The notes under the pieces are model-generated. The model had not been told where the DNA came from, made no database searches, and saw only the letters and a list, made by a program, of their open reading frames with translations. Both the position numbers and the translations under genes were made by a program. Below, piece by piece: positions 46,257-53,223 of a stretch of DNA of 64,000 bases (position 1 is the stretch's first letter; each line of letters opens with the position of its first letter). Source of the DNA: Rheinheimera faecalis (GTDB lineage Bacteria; Pseudomonadota; Gammaproteobacteria; Enterobacterales; Alteromonadaceae); contig NZ_JAJOYT010000002.1 in assembly GCF_021290965.1 (NCBI RefSeq), positions 372,001 to 436,000 on the forward strand, read 5' to 3'.

Positions 46257-46433
46257 TTAACTTAATTCGATGTCTACTAATTCAGGTTCTATGGTCCAGT
46301 CTATATCTTCTAGTTCTCGTTTTAAGCGCTGGCGTTCTTTGACTGCTTCAATTTCGCGCCACTTGCGTTTGACTGCACGGCTCTTCGTCGCAGGACGCTC
46401 CAACATATTCAGTAAGTCTTCGAAGCTTTCCAT
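46257..46433 (-). CDS. Small DUF3545-family protein
   Basis: A 58-residue frame starts MESFEDLLNMLERP and continues with a basic helix (TKSRAVKRKWREIEAVKERQ) and an acidic end (EDIDWTIEPELVDIEL). This composition and length match the DUF3545 family of Shewanella, Vibrio and relatives, whose function is unknown. Read on the minus strand GAGGGGC precedes the ATG. Too short for many gene callers but the ribosome site, downstream terminator and family match support it. Confidence 0.85.
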   Translation of the reverse strand: MESFEDLLNMLERPATKSRAVKRKWREIEAVKERQRLKRELEDIDWTIEPELVDIELS

Positions 46434-46515
46434 GGTTGCCCCTCTGAGTTGTTGTTATTTTCAACAAATTAGTACCACACTTTGTCTAAAAATAAAATAA
46501 CTCTTTGACACAAAT

Positions 46516-46545
46516 ATGAACGAAAAATGAATGTTTTTCGTTCAT
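46516..46545. other. Perfect 12-bp inverted repeat between the DUF3545 gene and pgi
   Basis: ATGAACGAAAAA (46516-46527) and TTTTTCGTTCAT (46534-46545) flank TGAATG. It lies downstream of pgi and upstream of the DUF3545 start on the same strand, so it could be an operator, a weak terminator of pgi, or both. A related partial copy of the arm (TGAATG) is in the loop. Confidence 0.6.
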
Positions 46546-46553
46546 TCAACAGG

Positions 46554-48182
46554 TTAGCCTAAGTTCAACTGCTTAAATTTTGCGATAAGTGCCTCTGTGG
46601 ACGCATCAAAGTTATTTTTTTGTTGATCAGATAACACCTGATAAATAGGCGTCGACAGCTGTTTACCCAGCTCAACACCCCACTGATCAAAAGAGTTGAT
46701 ATTCCACAAAACCCCCTGACAAAACACCTTCTGCTCATAAAGCGCTATTAAGGCGCCTAAGTAATAAGGTGATAATTCTGGCAGCAATAAAGTATTGCTT
46801 GGCTTATTACCAGGCGACACTTTATGTGGAGCCAAAGCAATAGCTTCTGCTTCTGATGCGCCACTTGCCAGTACTTCAGCTTTGGCTTCTTCAAAAGTTT
46901 TGCCTTGCATTAACGCCTGAGTTTGGGCAAAGCAGTGCGCTGCTAATCTGTGGTGATGATCTTTGAGCTCGTGACTGACTTTGGCGGGCAGAATAAAGTC
47001 TGACGGCACAGCCAATACACTTTGGTGCAATAACTGGTGGTAAGCATGTTGACCATTGGTACCTGCATCTCCCCAAATTACCGGAGCTGTGGCATCTGTT
47101 AATGGCTTGCCATCAAGATCCACCCCTTTACCATTACTTTCCATATCCAGTTGCTGCACGTATGAGGGCAGGAAACGTAAATAATGGCTGTATGGCAATA
47201 AAGCATGAGCCTGACAGCCTTTGGCATTGATGTACCAAACACCCAACAAAGCCAAAATCACCGGCATATTCTGCTCAAGCGGCGCATTGATAAAATGCTG
47301 GTCCATATCACGGGCACCTTTGAGCAGTTGTTGAAACTGCTCCATGCCCAACTGCAACGCTACCGGGAAGCCGATGGCAGACCATAACGAATAACGACCA
47401 CCCACCCAGTCCCACATCGGCAGAATATGTTCAGCCACTATGCCAAATTCTGCTGCGGCTTTGATATTGGACGAAGTAGCCCAGAAATGCTGCGCTATAG
47501 CGGCTTTGTCTGCACCTTTGTCAGTAAACCACTGACGCACAGCCAAGGCGTTTTGTTTAGTTTCTTCAGTACCAAAAGACTTAGAGGCGACAAACACCAG
47601 CGTAGTGGCAGGGTTTAAAGCTTTGACTACATCAGAGACGACGGCACCATCTATATTGCCGGCAAAGTGAATACGCACAGGGCTTTTGTTAAAAGGCGCT
47701 AAAGCTTCACAGGCCATTTGTGGGCCCAGTAAAGAACCACCAATACCAATCCAAATCAGATCGGTAATGGCATCGCCCTGGTAGCCTTTGTAGCTGCCTT
47801 GATGCAACTGGCCAATCAGCTCTGCCATCTGAGCATGACAAGCCTGAATTTCTGGCTGTAAATCAACACCATCTAACACTAAAGGTGTGTTCGTATCGGC
47901 ACGTAACGCCATATGCCAGACGGCACGTTGTTCAGTGTTGTTAATTTTGTCGCCATTGAGCATCTGCTGAGTTTTGCTTTGGATCTGGCTTTGTTTTGCC
48001 AGCTCCAGCAGCTTTTGCCAGATGCCATCTGTGATCAGGTTTTTGGCAAAATCCAGGTGAATACCACAGGCATTGACCTGAAATTTCTCAGCCCGCTTTG
48101 GGTCTGCAGCAAACTGCTGACGCAATGACAAAGGCTGTTGTGCCAGCTGTTTTAATTCAGCCCAAAGTGCAGACGACATCAT
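46554..48182 (-). CDS. pgi: Glucose-6-phosphate isomerase
   Basis: It interconverts glucose-6-P and fructose-6-P. The 542-residue protein shows the PGI signatures: WIGIGGSLLGPQMACEAL, FVASKSFGTEETKQNAL, GGRYSLWSAIGFPVAL and the late NSFDQWGVELGKQL motif. Met1 or Met2 may be the start. tal lies 58 bp upstream on the same strand; the two probably form a sugar-phosphate operon. Confidence 0.97.
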   Translation of the reverse strand: MMSSALWAELKQLAQQPLSLRQQFAADPKRAEKFQVNACGIHLDFAKNLITDGIWQKLLELAKQSQIQSKTQQMLNGDKINNTEQRAVWHMALRADTNTPLVLDGVDLQPEIQACHAQMAELIGQLHQGSYKGYQGDAITDLIWIGIGGSLLGPQMACEALAPFNKSPVRIHFAGNIDGAVVSDVVKALNPATTLVFVASKSFGTEETKQNALAVRQWFTDKGADKAAIAQHFWATSSNIKAAAEFGIVAEHILPMWDWVGGRYSLWSAIGFPVALQLGMEQFQQLLKGARDMDQHFINAPLEQNMPVILALLGVWYINAKGCQAHALLPYSHYLRFLPSYVQQLDMESNGKGVDLDGKPLTDATAPVIWGDAGTNGQHAYHQLLHQSVLAVPSDFILPAKVSHELKDHHHRLAAHCFAQTQALMQGKTFEEAKAEVLASGASEAEAIALAPHKVSPGNKPSNTLLLPELSPYYLGALIALYEQKVFCQGVLWNINSFDQWGVELGKQLSTPIYQVLSDQQKNNFDASTEALIAKFKQLNLG

Positions 48183-48240
48183 ATAAACTCCTGTAGTGAT
48201 CCGATGGTGATAAAAATTAAGCCTTTGATTAGGCCTGTAG

Positions 48241-49197
48241 CTAAGCCTGTAACTGGGCCTGAATTAAAGATTCAAGCTTACGTTGGTCAACGGCAAATTT
48301 ACGGATACCTTCCGATAGTTTTTCGGTGGCCATTGCGTCTTCATTCAACGCCCAGCGGAATTCTGCTTCAGTCAAAGCCGCAGTTTCTTTGGCGGTAGCA
48401 CCTGTATCTTGCAGATGAACTGTTAAGCTGCCTTGCTGTTGGCTGAGTTCTTCCAGTAACCCAGGGCTGATGGTTAAGCGGTCGCAGCCTGCTAAAGCTA
48501 AAACTTCGCCGATATTGCGGAAGCTTGCACCCATCACCACAGTTTTATGGCCATAGGTTTTGAAGTAACGATAAATTTCACGCACTGAAACTACACCAGG
48601 ATCGGTTTCTGCTGTGTAGTCTTGTTTGGTGTTGGCTTTGTACCAGTCCAGAATACGGCCAACAAAAGGAGAAATTAAGAATATGCCAGCTTCAGCACAA
48701 GCACGGGCTTGCGCCATATGGAACAGCAGCGTCAGGTTACACTGAATACCTTGTTGCTCAAGATGGCGGGCTGCCTGAATACCTTCCCAGGTTGAGGCTA
48801 TCTTGATCAAAATGCGATCTTTGCTGATGCCATTTTCTTCATACAAAGCAACCAGTTGCAGCGCCTTGTTGATGCTGGCCTGGGTATCAAAAGATAAACG
48901 GGCATCGACTTCTGTAGAAACACGACCCGGCACTAACTTGCTGATCTGAGTGCCGATATCTACCGCAAACTTATCGCTGGCGATACTGACCTGAGTCGCC
49001 AGATCTGAGCTTTTGCTTTTGGCATAAGCTACAGCCTGAGCCAATAACGGCTTAGAAAACTCCAGTTGACTGGCGTTGAGTAACAAAGAAGGGTTTGTTG
49101 TAGCGTCTACAGGGCGGAATTGTTCAATGGCGCCTAAGTCACCACTGTCGACTACGACTGTAGTCACTGCTTTTAGCTGTTCAAGTAAAGTGCTCAT
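48241..49197 (-). CDS. tal: Transaldolase
   Basis: This pentose-phosphate enzyme transfers a dihydroxyacetone unit through a Schiff base on Lys132 ([13 protein letters not shown]), the same number as in E. coli TalB. The 318-residue length and [24 protein letters not shown]-like ([18 protein letters not shown]) motifs are typical. It is first of the tal-pgi pair. Confidence 0.97.
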   Translation of the reverse strand: MSTLLEQLKAVTTVVVDSGDLGAIEQFRPVDATTNPSLLLNASQLEFSKPLLAQAVAYAKSKSSDLATQVSIASDKFAVDIGTQISKLVPGRVSTEVDARLSFDTQASINKALQLVALYEENGISKDRILIKIASTWEGIQAARHLEQQGIQCNLTLLFHMAQARACAEAGIFLISPFVGRILDWYKANTKQDYTAETDPGVVSVREIYRYFKTYGHKTVVMGASFRNIGEVLALAGCDRLTISPGLLEELSQQQGSLTVHLQDTGATAKETAALTEAEFRWALNEDAMATEKLSEGIRKFAVDQRKLESLIQAQLQA

Positions 49198-49492
49198 ATT
49201 GTTTTATTACCGTTTTTCTGATCACAAGTCAGTGATGTGGGGCTTAATACTAAATAAATGTAGGAAAATTACAACACAAAAACAGGCTTTTGCGGCAAGT
49301 TTCCGGCATTCGGAATTCTGTTTATTTTGCTACTCTTCGCCATACAGCATAAGGCTTTTATGTTAACCCGAGCTTACCATGAAAAAAAGTAAAAACCATG
49401 TCAAAGCCGCGCCCGTATTGAGTTTTGTTGTCGAGCTAAAGCTTTTAATTTGATATAGTTGTTTTACTAAGCAGTACAGGAAACCAAAACCC
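49198..49492. promoter_or_regulatory. Divergent promoter interval between tal and yaaA
   Basis: This 295-bp interval holds the promoters for tal (left) and yaaA (right). A TATAGT at 49454-49459 is a possible yaaA -10. A 24-codon frame at 49379-49453 is visible but has no ribosome site, so I do not call it a gene. Confidence 0.3.
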
Positions 49493-50272
49493 ATGTTGAT
49501 GGTGATATCACCCGCTAAAGATTTAGATTACCAAAGCCCGCTATCAGTTACCGCCTTTAGCCAACCCGCTTTGCTGGATCAAAGCCTTGAGTTGATGCCC
49601 TATTGCCGCGATCTGACACCAGTTCAACTCTCAGGTTTGATGCATATCAGTGACAAACTGGCTGGCTTGAATGCAGCACGTTTCGCACAATGGTCCACAC
49701 CTTTTACGCCAGATAACGCCCGTCAGGCTGTCTTTGCTTTTAATGGGGATGTGTATCAGGGCTTACAAGCGTCCAGCCTGAAACAAAAAGAACTGGACTA
49801 TGCCCAGCAACACTTACGCATTTTAAGTGGTTTGTATGGGGTGTTACGGCCTTTGGATCTGATGCAGCCTTACCGTCTTGAAATGGGCACTTCGTTAGAA
49901 AATGGCCGTGGTAAAAATTTATATCAGTTCTGGGGCGATCGGATCAGTACTGAACTGAATCAACAGCTGGAGCAGTTAAATTCACAGATGCTGCTGAACC
50001 TAGCTTCGCAGGAATATTTTAAAGCCGTGGATAAAAAAGCGCTGAAAGCCAAGGTGCTGAATGTGGAATTTAAAGATTTCAAAAATGGTCAGTATAAAAT
50101 CATCAGCTTTTTCGCCAAAAAAGCCCGTGGCCTGATGGCTCGTTATGTCATTGAGCAACAGATTGATCAGGTGGATGGCTTAAAGCAATTTAACAGCGCT
50201 GGCTACCAGTTTAGTAGCGCAGAATCCAAAGCGGATAAGCTGGTGTTTACACGGATGCAACAGCCAGATTGA
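49493..50272 (+). CDS. yaaA: YaaA/DUF328 peroxide stress protein
   Basis: The 259-residue protein has the family opening [48 protein letters not shown], and the [32 protein letters not shown] block. YaaA limits intracellular iron and damage during hydrogen peroxide stress and binds DNA. Its terminator has been split by an IS3-family insertion. In E. coli yaaA also lies near thrC and talB. Confidence 0.95.
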   Translation: MLMVISPAKDLDYQSPLSVTAFSQPALLDQSLELMPYCRDLTPVQLSGLMHISDKLAGLNAARFAQWSTPFTPDNARQAVFAFNGDVYQGLQASSLKQKELDYAQQHLRILSGLYGVLRPLDLMQPYRLEMGTSLENGRGKNLYQFWGDRISTELNQQLEQLNSQMLLNLASQEYFKAVDKKALKAKVLNVEFKDFKNGQYKIISFFAKKARGLMARYVIEQQIDQVDGLKQFNSAGYQFSSAESKADKLVFTRMQQPD

Positions 50273-50301
50273 TACTTCTTAGTCTTTGCGCTAAATAACC
50301 G

Positions 50302-50319
50302 AAAAAGCCGCAGAAAACT
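50302..50319 (+). terminator. Left half of the yaaA terminator, interrupted by the IS element
   Basis: AAAAAGCCGCAG (50302-50313) with AAAA loop bases and CT is the left arm. Its complement CTGCGGCTTTTT lies at 51742-51753 on the far side of the IS. Removing the IS and one copy of ACT restores a perfect 12-bp stem with a four-base loop and T5. Confidence 0.9.
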
Positions 50320-50343
50320 TGAAGTGACCCCCAATAGTTGGAC
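50320..50343 (+). repeat. IS left inverted repeat (IRL)
   Basis: Begins TGAAGTGACCCC and matches the complement of the right end at 21 of 24 positions. Confidence 0.92.
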
Positions 50344-50367
50344 ATTCCAATTACTGGGGGTCTTTTT
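50326..50367 (+). terminator. Terminator-like hairpin in the IS, directly before the orfA start
   Basis: A 17-bp stem with two mismatched pairs starts GACCCCCAATAG and ends ACTGGGGGTC (50326-50362), with loop CAT, and is followed by TTTTT (50363-50367) and then the orfA ATG at 50368. It would stop or mask transcription entering from yaaA, shielding the transposase from read-through. Confidence 0.75.
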
Positions 50368-50868
50368 ATGTCCAAACATCCAAGAGCATTTAAGCTTGAA
50401 TTAGCAAAATGTGCTCAGTACGAAAGTTCACGCGAGCTCAGTCGCAGGTTCGATGTGTCAGGTGGGCAAATCCGCTACTGGTCATCCGTTTATCAACTTC
50501 ATGGCTTAGATAGTTTTCTCCACAAAGACTATCCTTATACCTCTGATTTCAAACTTCAGGTCATCACCGCGATGCGTGAGAATCAGTGGTCGCTTGGGTT
50601 TACCAGCGCCTACTTTGACTTATCGACTCCAGGTATATTATTTCAGTGGCTAAAGCTTTATTCTTGCGAAGGACTATCCAGACTTACCCCAAAGAACAAA
50701 GGCCGACCTTGTATGACACACCACTCTTCTGAGCCCAAACCGTCATCGCAGATGACAGAAAAAGAATTAAGGGAAGAGTTGGATTATCTGCGTGCAGAGA
50801 ATGCTGTTTTAAAAAAGTTAGAAGCCTTGGCTCAGGCAAAAAAGAACAAAGCAAAGAAAAGGCCCTAG
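50368..50868 (+). CDS. IS3-family transposase subunit OrfA
   Basis: The 166-residue protein has an N-terminal helix-turn-helix (ESSRELSRRFDVSGGQIRYWSSVY), a second HTH-like region (about 60-105) and a C-terminal leucine-zipper coiled coil (ELREELDYLRAENAVLKKLEAL). It binds the IS ends. The ATG at 50368 directly follows a hairpin and T5 without a ribosome site. Two A-AAA-AAG heptamers in the zero frame (50811-50817 and 50838-50844) precede its stop and would allow -1 frameshifting into orfB. Confidence 0.92.
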   Translation: MSKHPRAFKLELAKCAQYESSRELSRRFDVSGGQIRYWSSVYQLHGLDSFLHKDYPYTSDFKLQVITAMRENQWSLGFTSAYFDLSTPGILFQWLKLYSCEGLSRLTPKNKGRPCMTHHSSEPKPSSQMTEKELREELDYLRAENAVLKKLEALAQAKKNKAKKRP

Positions 50869-51710
50869 TGGTCAATGAGCTCAAGGCGATATTTAGCTTA
50901 CAGCATTTACTTAAAGCGACTGGATTAGCAAAAAGTGTCTATTACTACCATTGCAAGGTGTTAAGGCGGACGGCCCCTGATGAAGCACTGCAGTCGCAAA
51001 TAGTGCATCTCTATCACGAGCATAAAGGGCGTTACGGCTACCGCAGGATAACCATGTCGTTGCGATTATCCGGGGTGAACATTAACCATAAACGCGTTCA
51101 ACGATTGATGGGTGAGCTTGGCTTAAAATCAAAGGTAAGGCCCAAGCGGTACGCATCGTATAAAGGTGATGTGGGCAGGATAGCGCCCGATTTAGTCCAG
51201 AGAAAATTCACTGCAGACAAGCCAAACCAAAAGTGGGTCACCGATGTGACAGAGTTCAAAGTGGGTGAGCAGAAAGTGTACCTATCTCCTGTGATTGACC
51301 TCTTTAATCAGGAAGTCGTGAGCTACGAAGTCGGTACGTCGGTCAGGTTATCATTGGTCACCGACATGCTCAAAAAGGCGACGGCTAAACTTGGGCGACA
51401 CGAAACTCCGATTGTTCACTCTGACCAAGGCTGGCAGTATCAAAACAGGAAGTATCAGCAGCAGCTGAAAGAGAAAGGTTTAAAGCAAAGCATGTCGAGG
51501 AAAGGAAACTGCTTAGATAACGCCATGGCTGAAAACTTCTTTGGCTTATTAAAAACAGAGATGTACCACAACGAAGTGTTTAAAAATGCAGATGAACTCA
51601 TTGAGACCATCAAAGAGTACATCGACTATTACAACCACAAACGGATAAAGTTGAAATTAAAAGGCCTGAGTCCGATTGAGTATCGAAATCAGGCCTTGAT
51701 AGCCGCTTAA
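50868..51710 (+). CDS. IS3-family transposase OrfB (DDE integrase domain)
   Basis: The 280-residue frame has an HTH_21 segment (HKGRYGYRRITMSLRLSGVNINHKRVQRLM) and an rve integrase core with DDE residues in WVTDVTEFKV, HSDQGWQYQN and AENFFGLLKTEMYHNE. It lies in the -1 frame relative to orfA and is open through the overlap, so the active transposase is probably an OrfAB fusion made by frameshifting at A-AAA-AAG. A GTG at 50868 could start OrfB alone. Confidence 0.95.
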   Translation: MVNELKAIFSLQHLLKATGLAKSVYYYHCKVLRRTAPDEALQSQIVHLYHEHKGRYGYRRITMSLRLSGVNINHKRVQRLMGELGLKSKVRPKRYASYKGDVGRIAPDLVQRKFTADKPNQKWVTDVTEFKVGEQKVYLSPVIDLFNQEVVSYEVGTSVRLSLVTDMLKKATAKLGRHETPIVHSDQGWQYQNRKYQQQLKEKGLKQSMSRKGNCLDNAMAENFFGLLKTEMYHNEVFKNADELIETIKEYIDYYNHKRIKLKLKGLSPIEYRNQALIAA

Positions 51711-51716
51711 AAATGA

Positions 51717-51740
51717 GTCCAACTTTATGGGGTCACTTCA
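51717..51740 (-). repeat. IS right inverted repeat (IRR)
   Basis: Ends GGGGTCACTTCA, the complement of the left end. Confidence 0.92.
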
Positions 51741-51753
51741 ACTGCGGCTTTTT
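51741..51753 (+). terminator. Right half of the yaaA terminator after the IS
   Basis: ACTGCGGCTTTTT: the duplicated ACT followed by the rest of the right arm and T-tract of the interrupted terminator. Confidence 0.88.
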
Positions 51754-51776
51754 AGTGCGCTTTTTTAATTGGCTTT

Positions 51777-51785
51777 TGCTAAAAT
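51777..51785 (+). promoter_or_regulatory. Probable extended -10 promoter of gsk
   Basis: TGCTAAAAT at 51777-51785 lies 30 bp before the gsk ATG. It is downstream of the IS, so gsk expression probably survives the insertion. Confidence 0.45.
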
Positions 51786-51815
51786 GCGCGGCTCTATTGA
51801 TCCGAGTGTTGCCCT

Positions 51816-53114
51816 ATGAAATTCCCTGGTCGTCGTAAACTCAAACATTATTTTCCTGTGTCTCAGCCTAAGCTGACTTTACCCAGCTACGAAGTGCGGC
51901 CTGAACTGGACACTTATATTGTGGGTTTGGACCAAACCATAGTGGATGTGATTGCCAATGTCAGTGATGAATTTCTTGAAAAATACGGCATAGGCAAAGG
52001 CTTATCCAACTTAGTGGAGCATGGAAAAGCTGACCTGATTTATCAGGAACTGGTGGGTTCTAACGCTATTTCTGATCACTTTGCCGGCGGCACCATAGGC
52101 AATACAGTACATAACTACTCTGTACTGGCTGATGATAAATCCGTGTTATTGGGCGTGATGTCAGCCAATATTCAACTAGGTTCTCCTGCCTATCACTACT
52201 TATGCCATACCAGCAGCAAGGTGGATATGAACCACCTGCAGGGCGTGCCAGGTGATATAGGTCGCGGTATTACCATGATCACTCCGGATGGCGAACGCAC
52301 TTTTGTGATAGACCCGGGTGATATGGACGAGTTAACTCCTGCTTATATCCCAACCGATATTATTGCCAAAGCTGCAGCTATAGTGGTCAGTGCTTATCCA
52401 CTGCGCGCCACCGATCAGCCTATCCAGCAGGCTATGGTGAAAATGCTGTCCGATGCTAAAGCTGCAGATGTTCCTGTGGTGATGAGCTTAGGCACTAAAC
52501 ATTTAGTCGAAGAGCACAGAGAGCTTATTCAGCAAACTCTGTCGCAATATGTCAATGTGCTGGCGATGAATGAGCTGGAAGCTGAGGCTTTAACTGGTTT
52601 TGCTGATCCTTTGCTCGCGGCAGAAGCTGCGCTGGATTATGTCGATATGGTGCTGTTAACAGCTGGTCCTGAAGGTTTGTATTTATGTGGATACACAGAC
52701 GCATCAGCCAAACGTGAAACGACCAATCCAATCAAATCCGGCGCTTTGGCTGATTACAACGAGTTTGAATTCAGCCGTCCTATGCAGAAAAAAGACTGCC
52801 AGCAGCCAGTAAAAGTTTACTCGCATATCGACCCTTATTTAGGTGGGCCTGAGCGGATTAAAAATACCAATGGCGCAGGCGATGGTGCTTTAGCTGCTAT
52901 TTTGCATGACATAGCGGCCAATCATTTCCATCGTCAAACTTTGCCTTTATCCAGTAAACACGAACAACCTTATCTGGCTTATTCGTCTTTTGCTCAGATT
53001 TGTAAATACGCTAACCGCGTCAGTTACGCCATTCTGGTACAAAATGCGCCACGCTTGTCTAAAGGCTTACCGGAAAAAGAAGACTCTCTGGAAGAGAGTT
53101 ACTGGGACAGGTAA
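51816..53114 (+). CDS. gsk: Inosine-guanosine kinase
   Basis: This PfkB-family kinase phosphorylates inosine and guanosine for purine salvage. The 432-residue protein begins MKFPGRRKLKHYFPVS, as E. coli Gsk does, has DTYIVGLDQTIVDVIANVSDEFL, the GGTIGNTVHN substrate loop and the anion-hole motif IKNTNGAGDGALAAILHDI with the catalytic Asp. It has its own promoter after the IS and a terminator. Confidence 0.95.
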   Translation: MKFPGRRKLKHYFPVSQPKLTLPSYEVRPELDTYIVGLDQTIVDVIANVSDEFLEKYGIGKGLSNLVEHGKADLIYQELVGSNAISDHFAGGTIGNTVHNYSVLADDKSVLLGVMSANIQLGSPAYHYLCHTSSKVDMNHLQGVPGDIGRGITMITPDGERTFVIDPGDMDELTPAYIPTDIIAKAAAIVVSAYPLRATDQPIQQAMVKMLSDAKAADVPVVMSLGTKHLVEEHRELIQQTLSQYVNVLAMNELEAEALTGFADPLLAAEAALDYVDMVLLTAGPEGLYLCGYTDASAKRETTNPIKSGALADYNEFEFSRPMQKKDCQQPVKVYSHIDPYLGGPERIKNTNGAGDGALAAILHDIAANHFHRQTLPLSSKHEQPYLAYSSFAQICKYANRVSYAILVQNAPRLSKGLPEKEDSLEESYWDR

Positions 53115-53137
53115 CTACCTGTTACAAATTCACTATA

Positions 53138-53167
53138 GAAGGCCGGTATTTCCGGCCTTCTTCTTTT
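53138..53167 (+). terminator. Rho-independent terminator of gsk
   Basis: GAAGGCCGG and CCGGCCTTC pair around TATTT, followed by TTCTTTT. Confidence 0.88.
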
Positions 53168-53223
53168 GCATTTCTTTCTATATAGTGCCCCTGACTTTTT
53201 CTCCTGATGTACAAGGACTGTAA

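Larger units (their letters stand above)
50320..51740 (+). mobile_element. IS3-family (IS150-like) insertion sequence, 1421 bp, complete
   Basis: The element has 24-bp terminal inverted repeats beginning TGAAGTGACCCC (three mismatches), a 3-bp direct repeat ACT on each side (50317-50319 and 51741-51743), and two overlapping frames orfA and orfB in -1 relation with slippery heptamers. All parts are intact, suggesting a recent and possibly active copy. It is inserted into the yaaA terminator between yaaA and gsk. Confidence 0.95.

Noticed and set aside
49379-49453. Possible 24-residue leader peptide upstream of yaaA
   Set aside because: No ribosome site, no regulatory codon run and no following attenuator hairpin.
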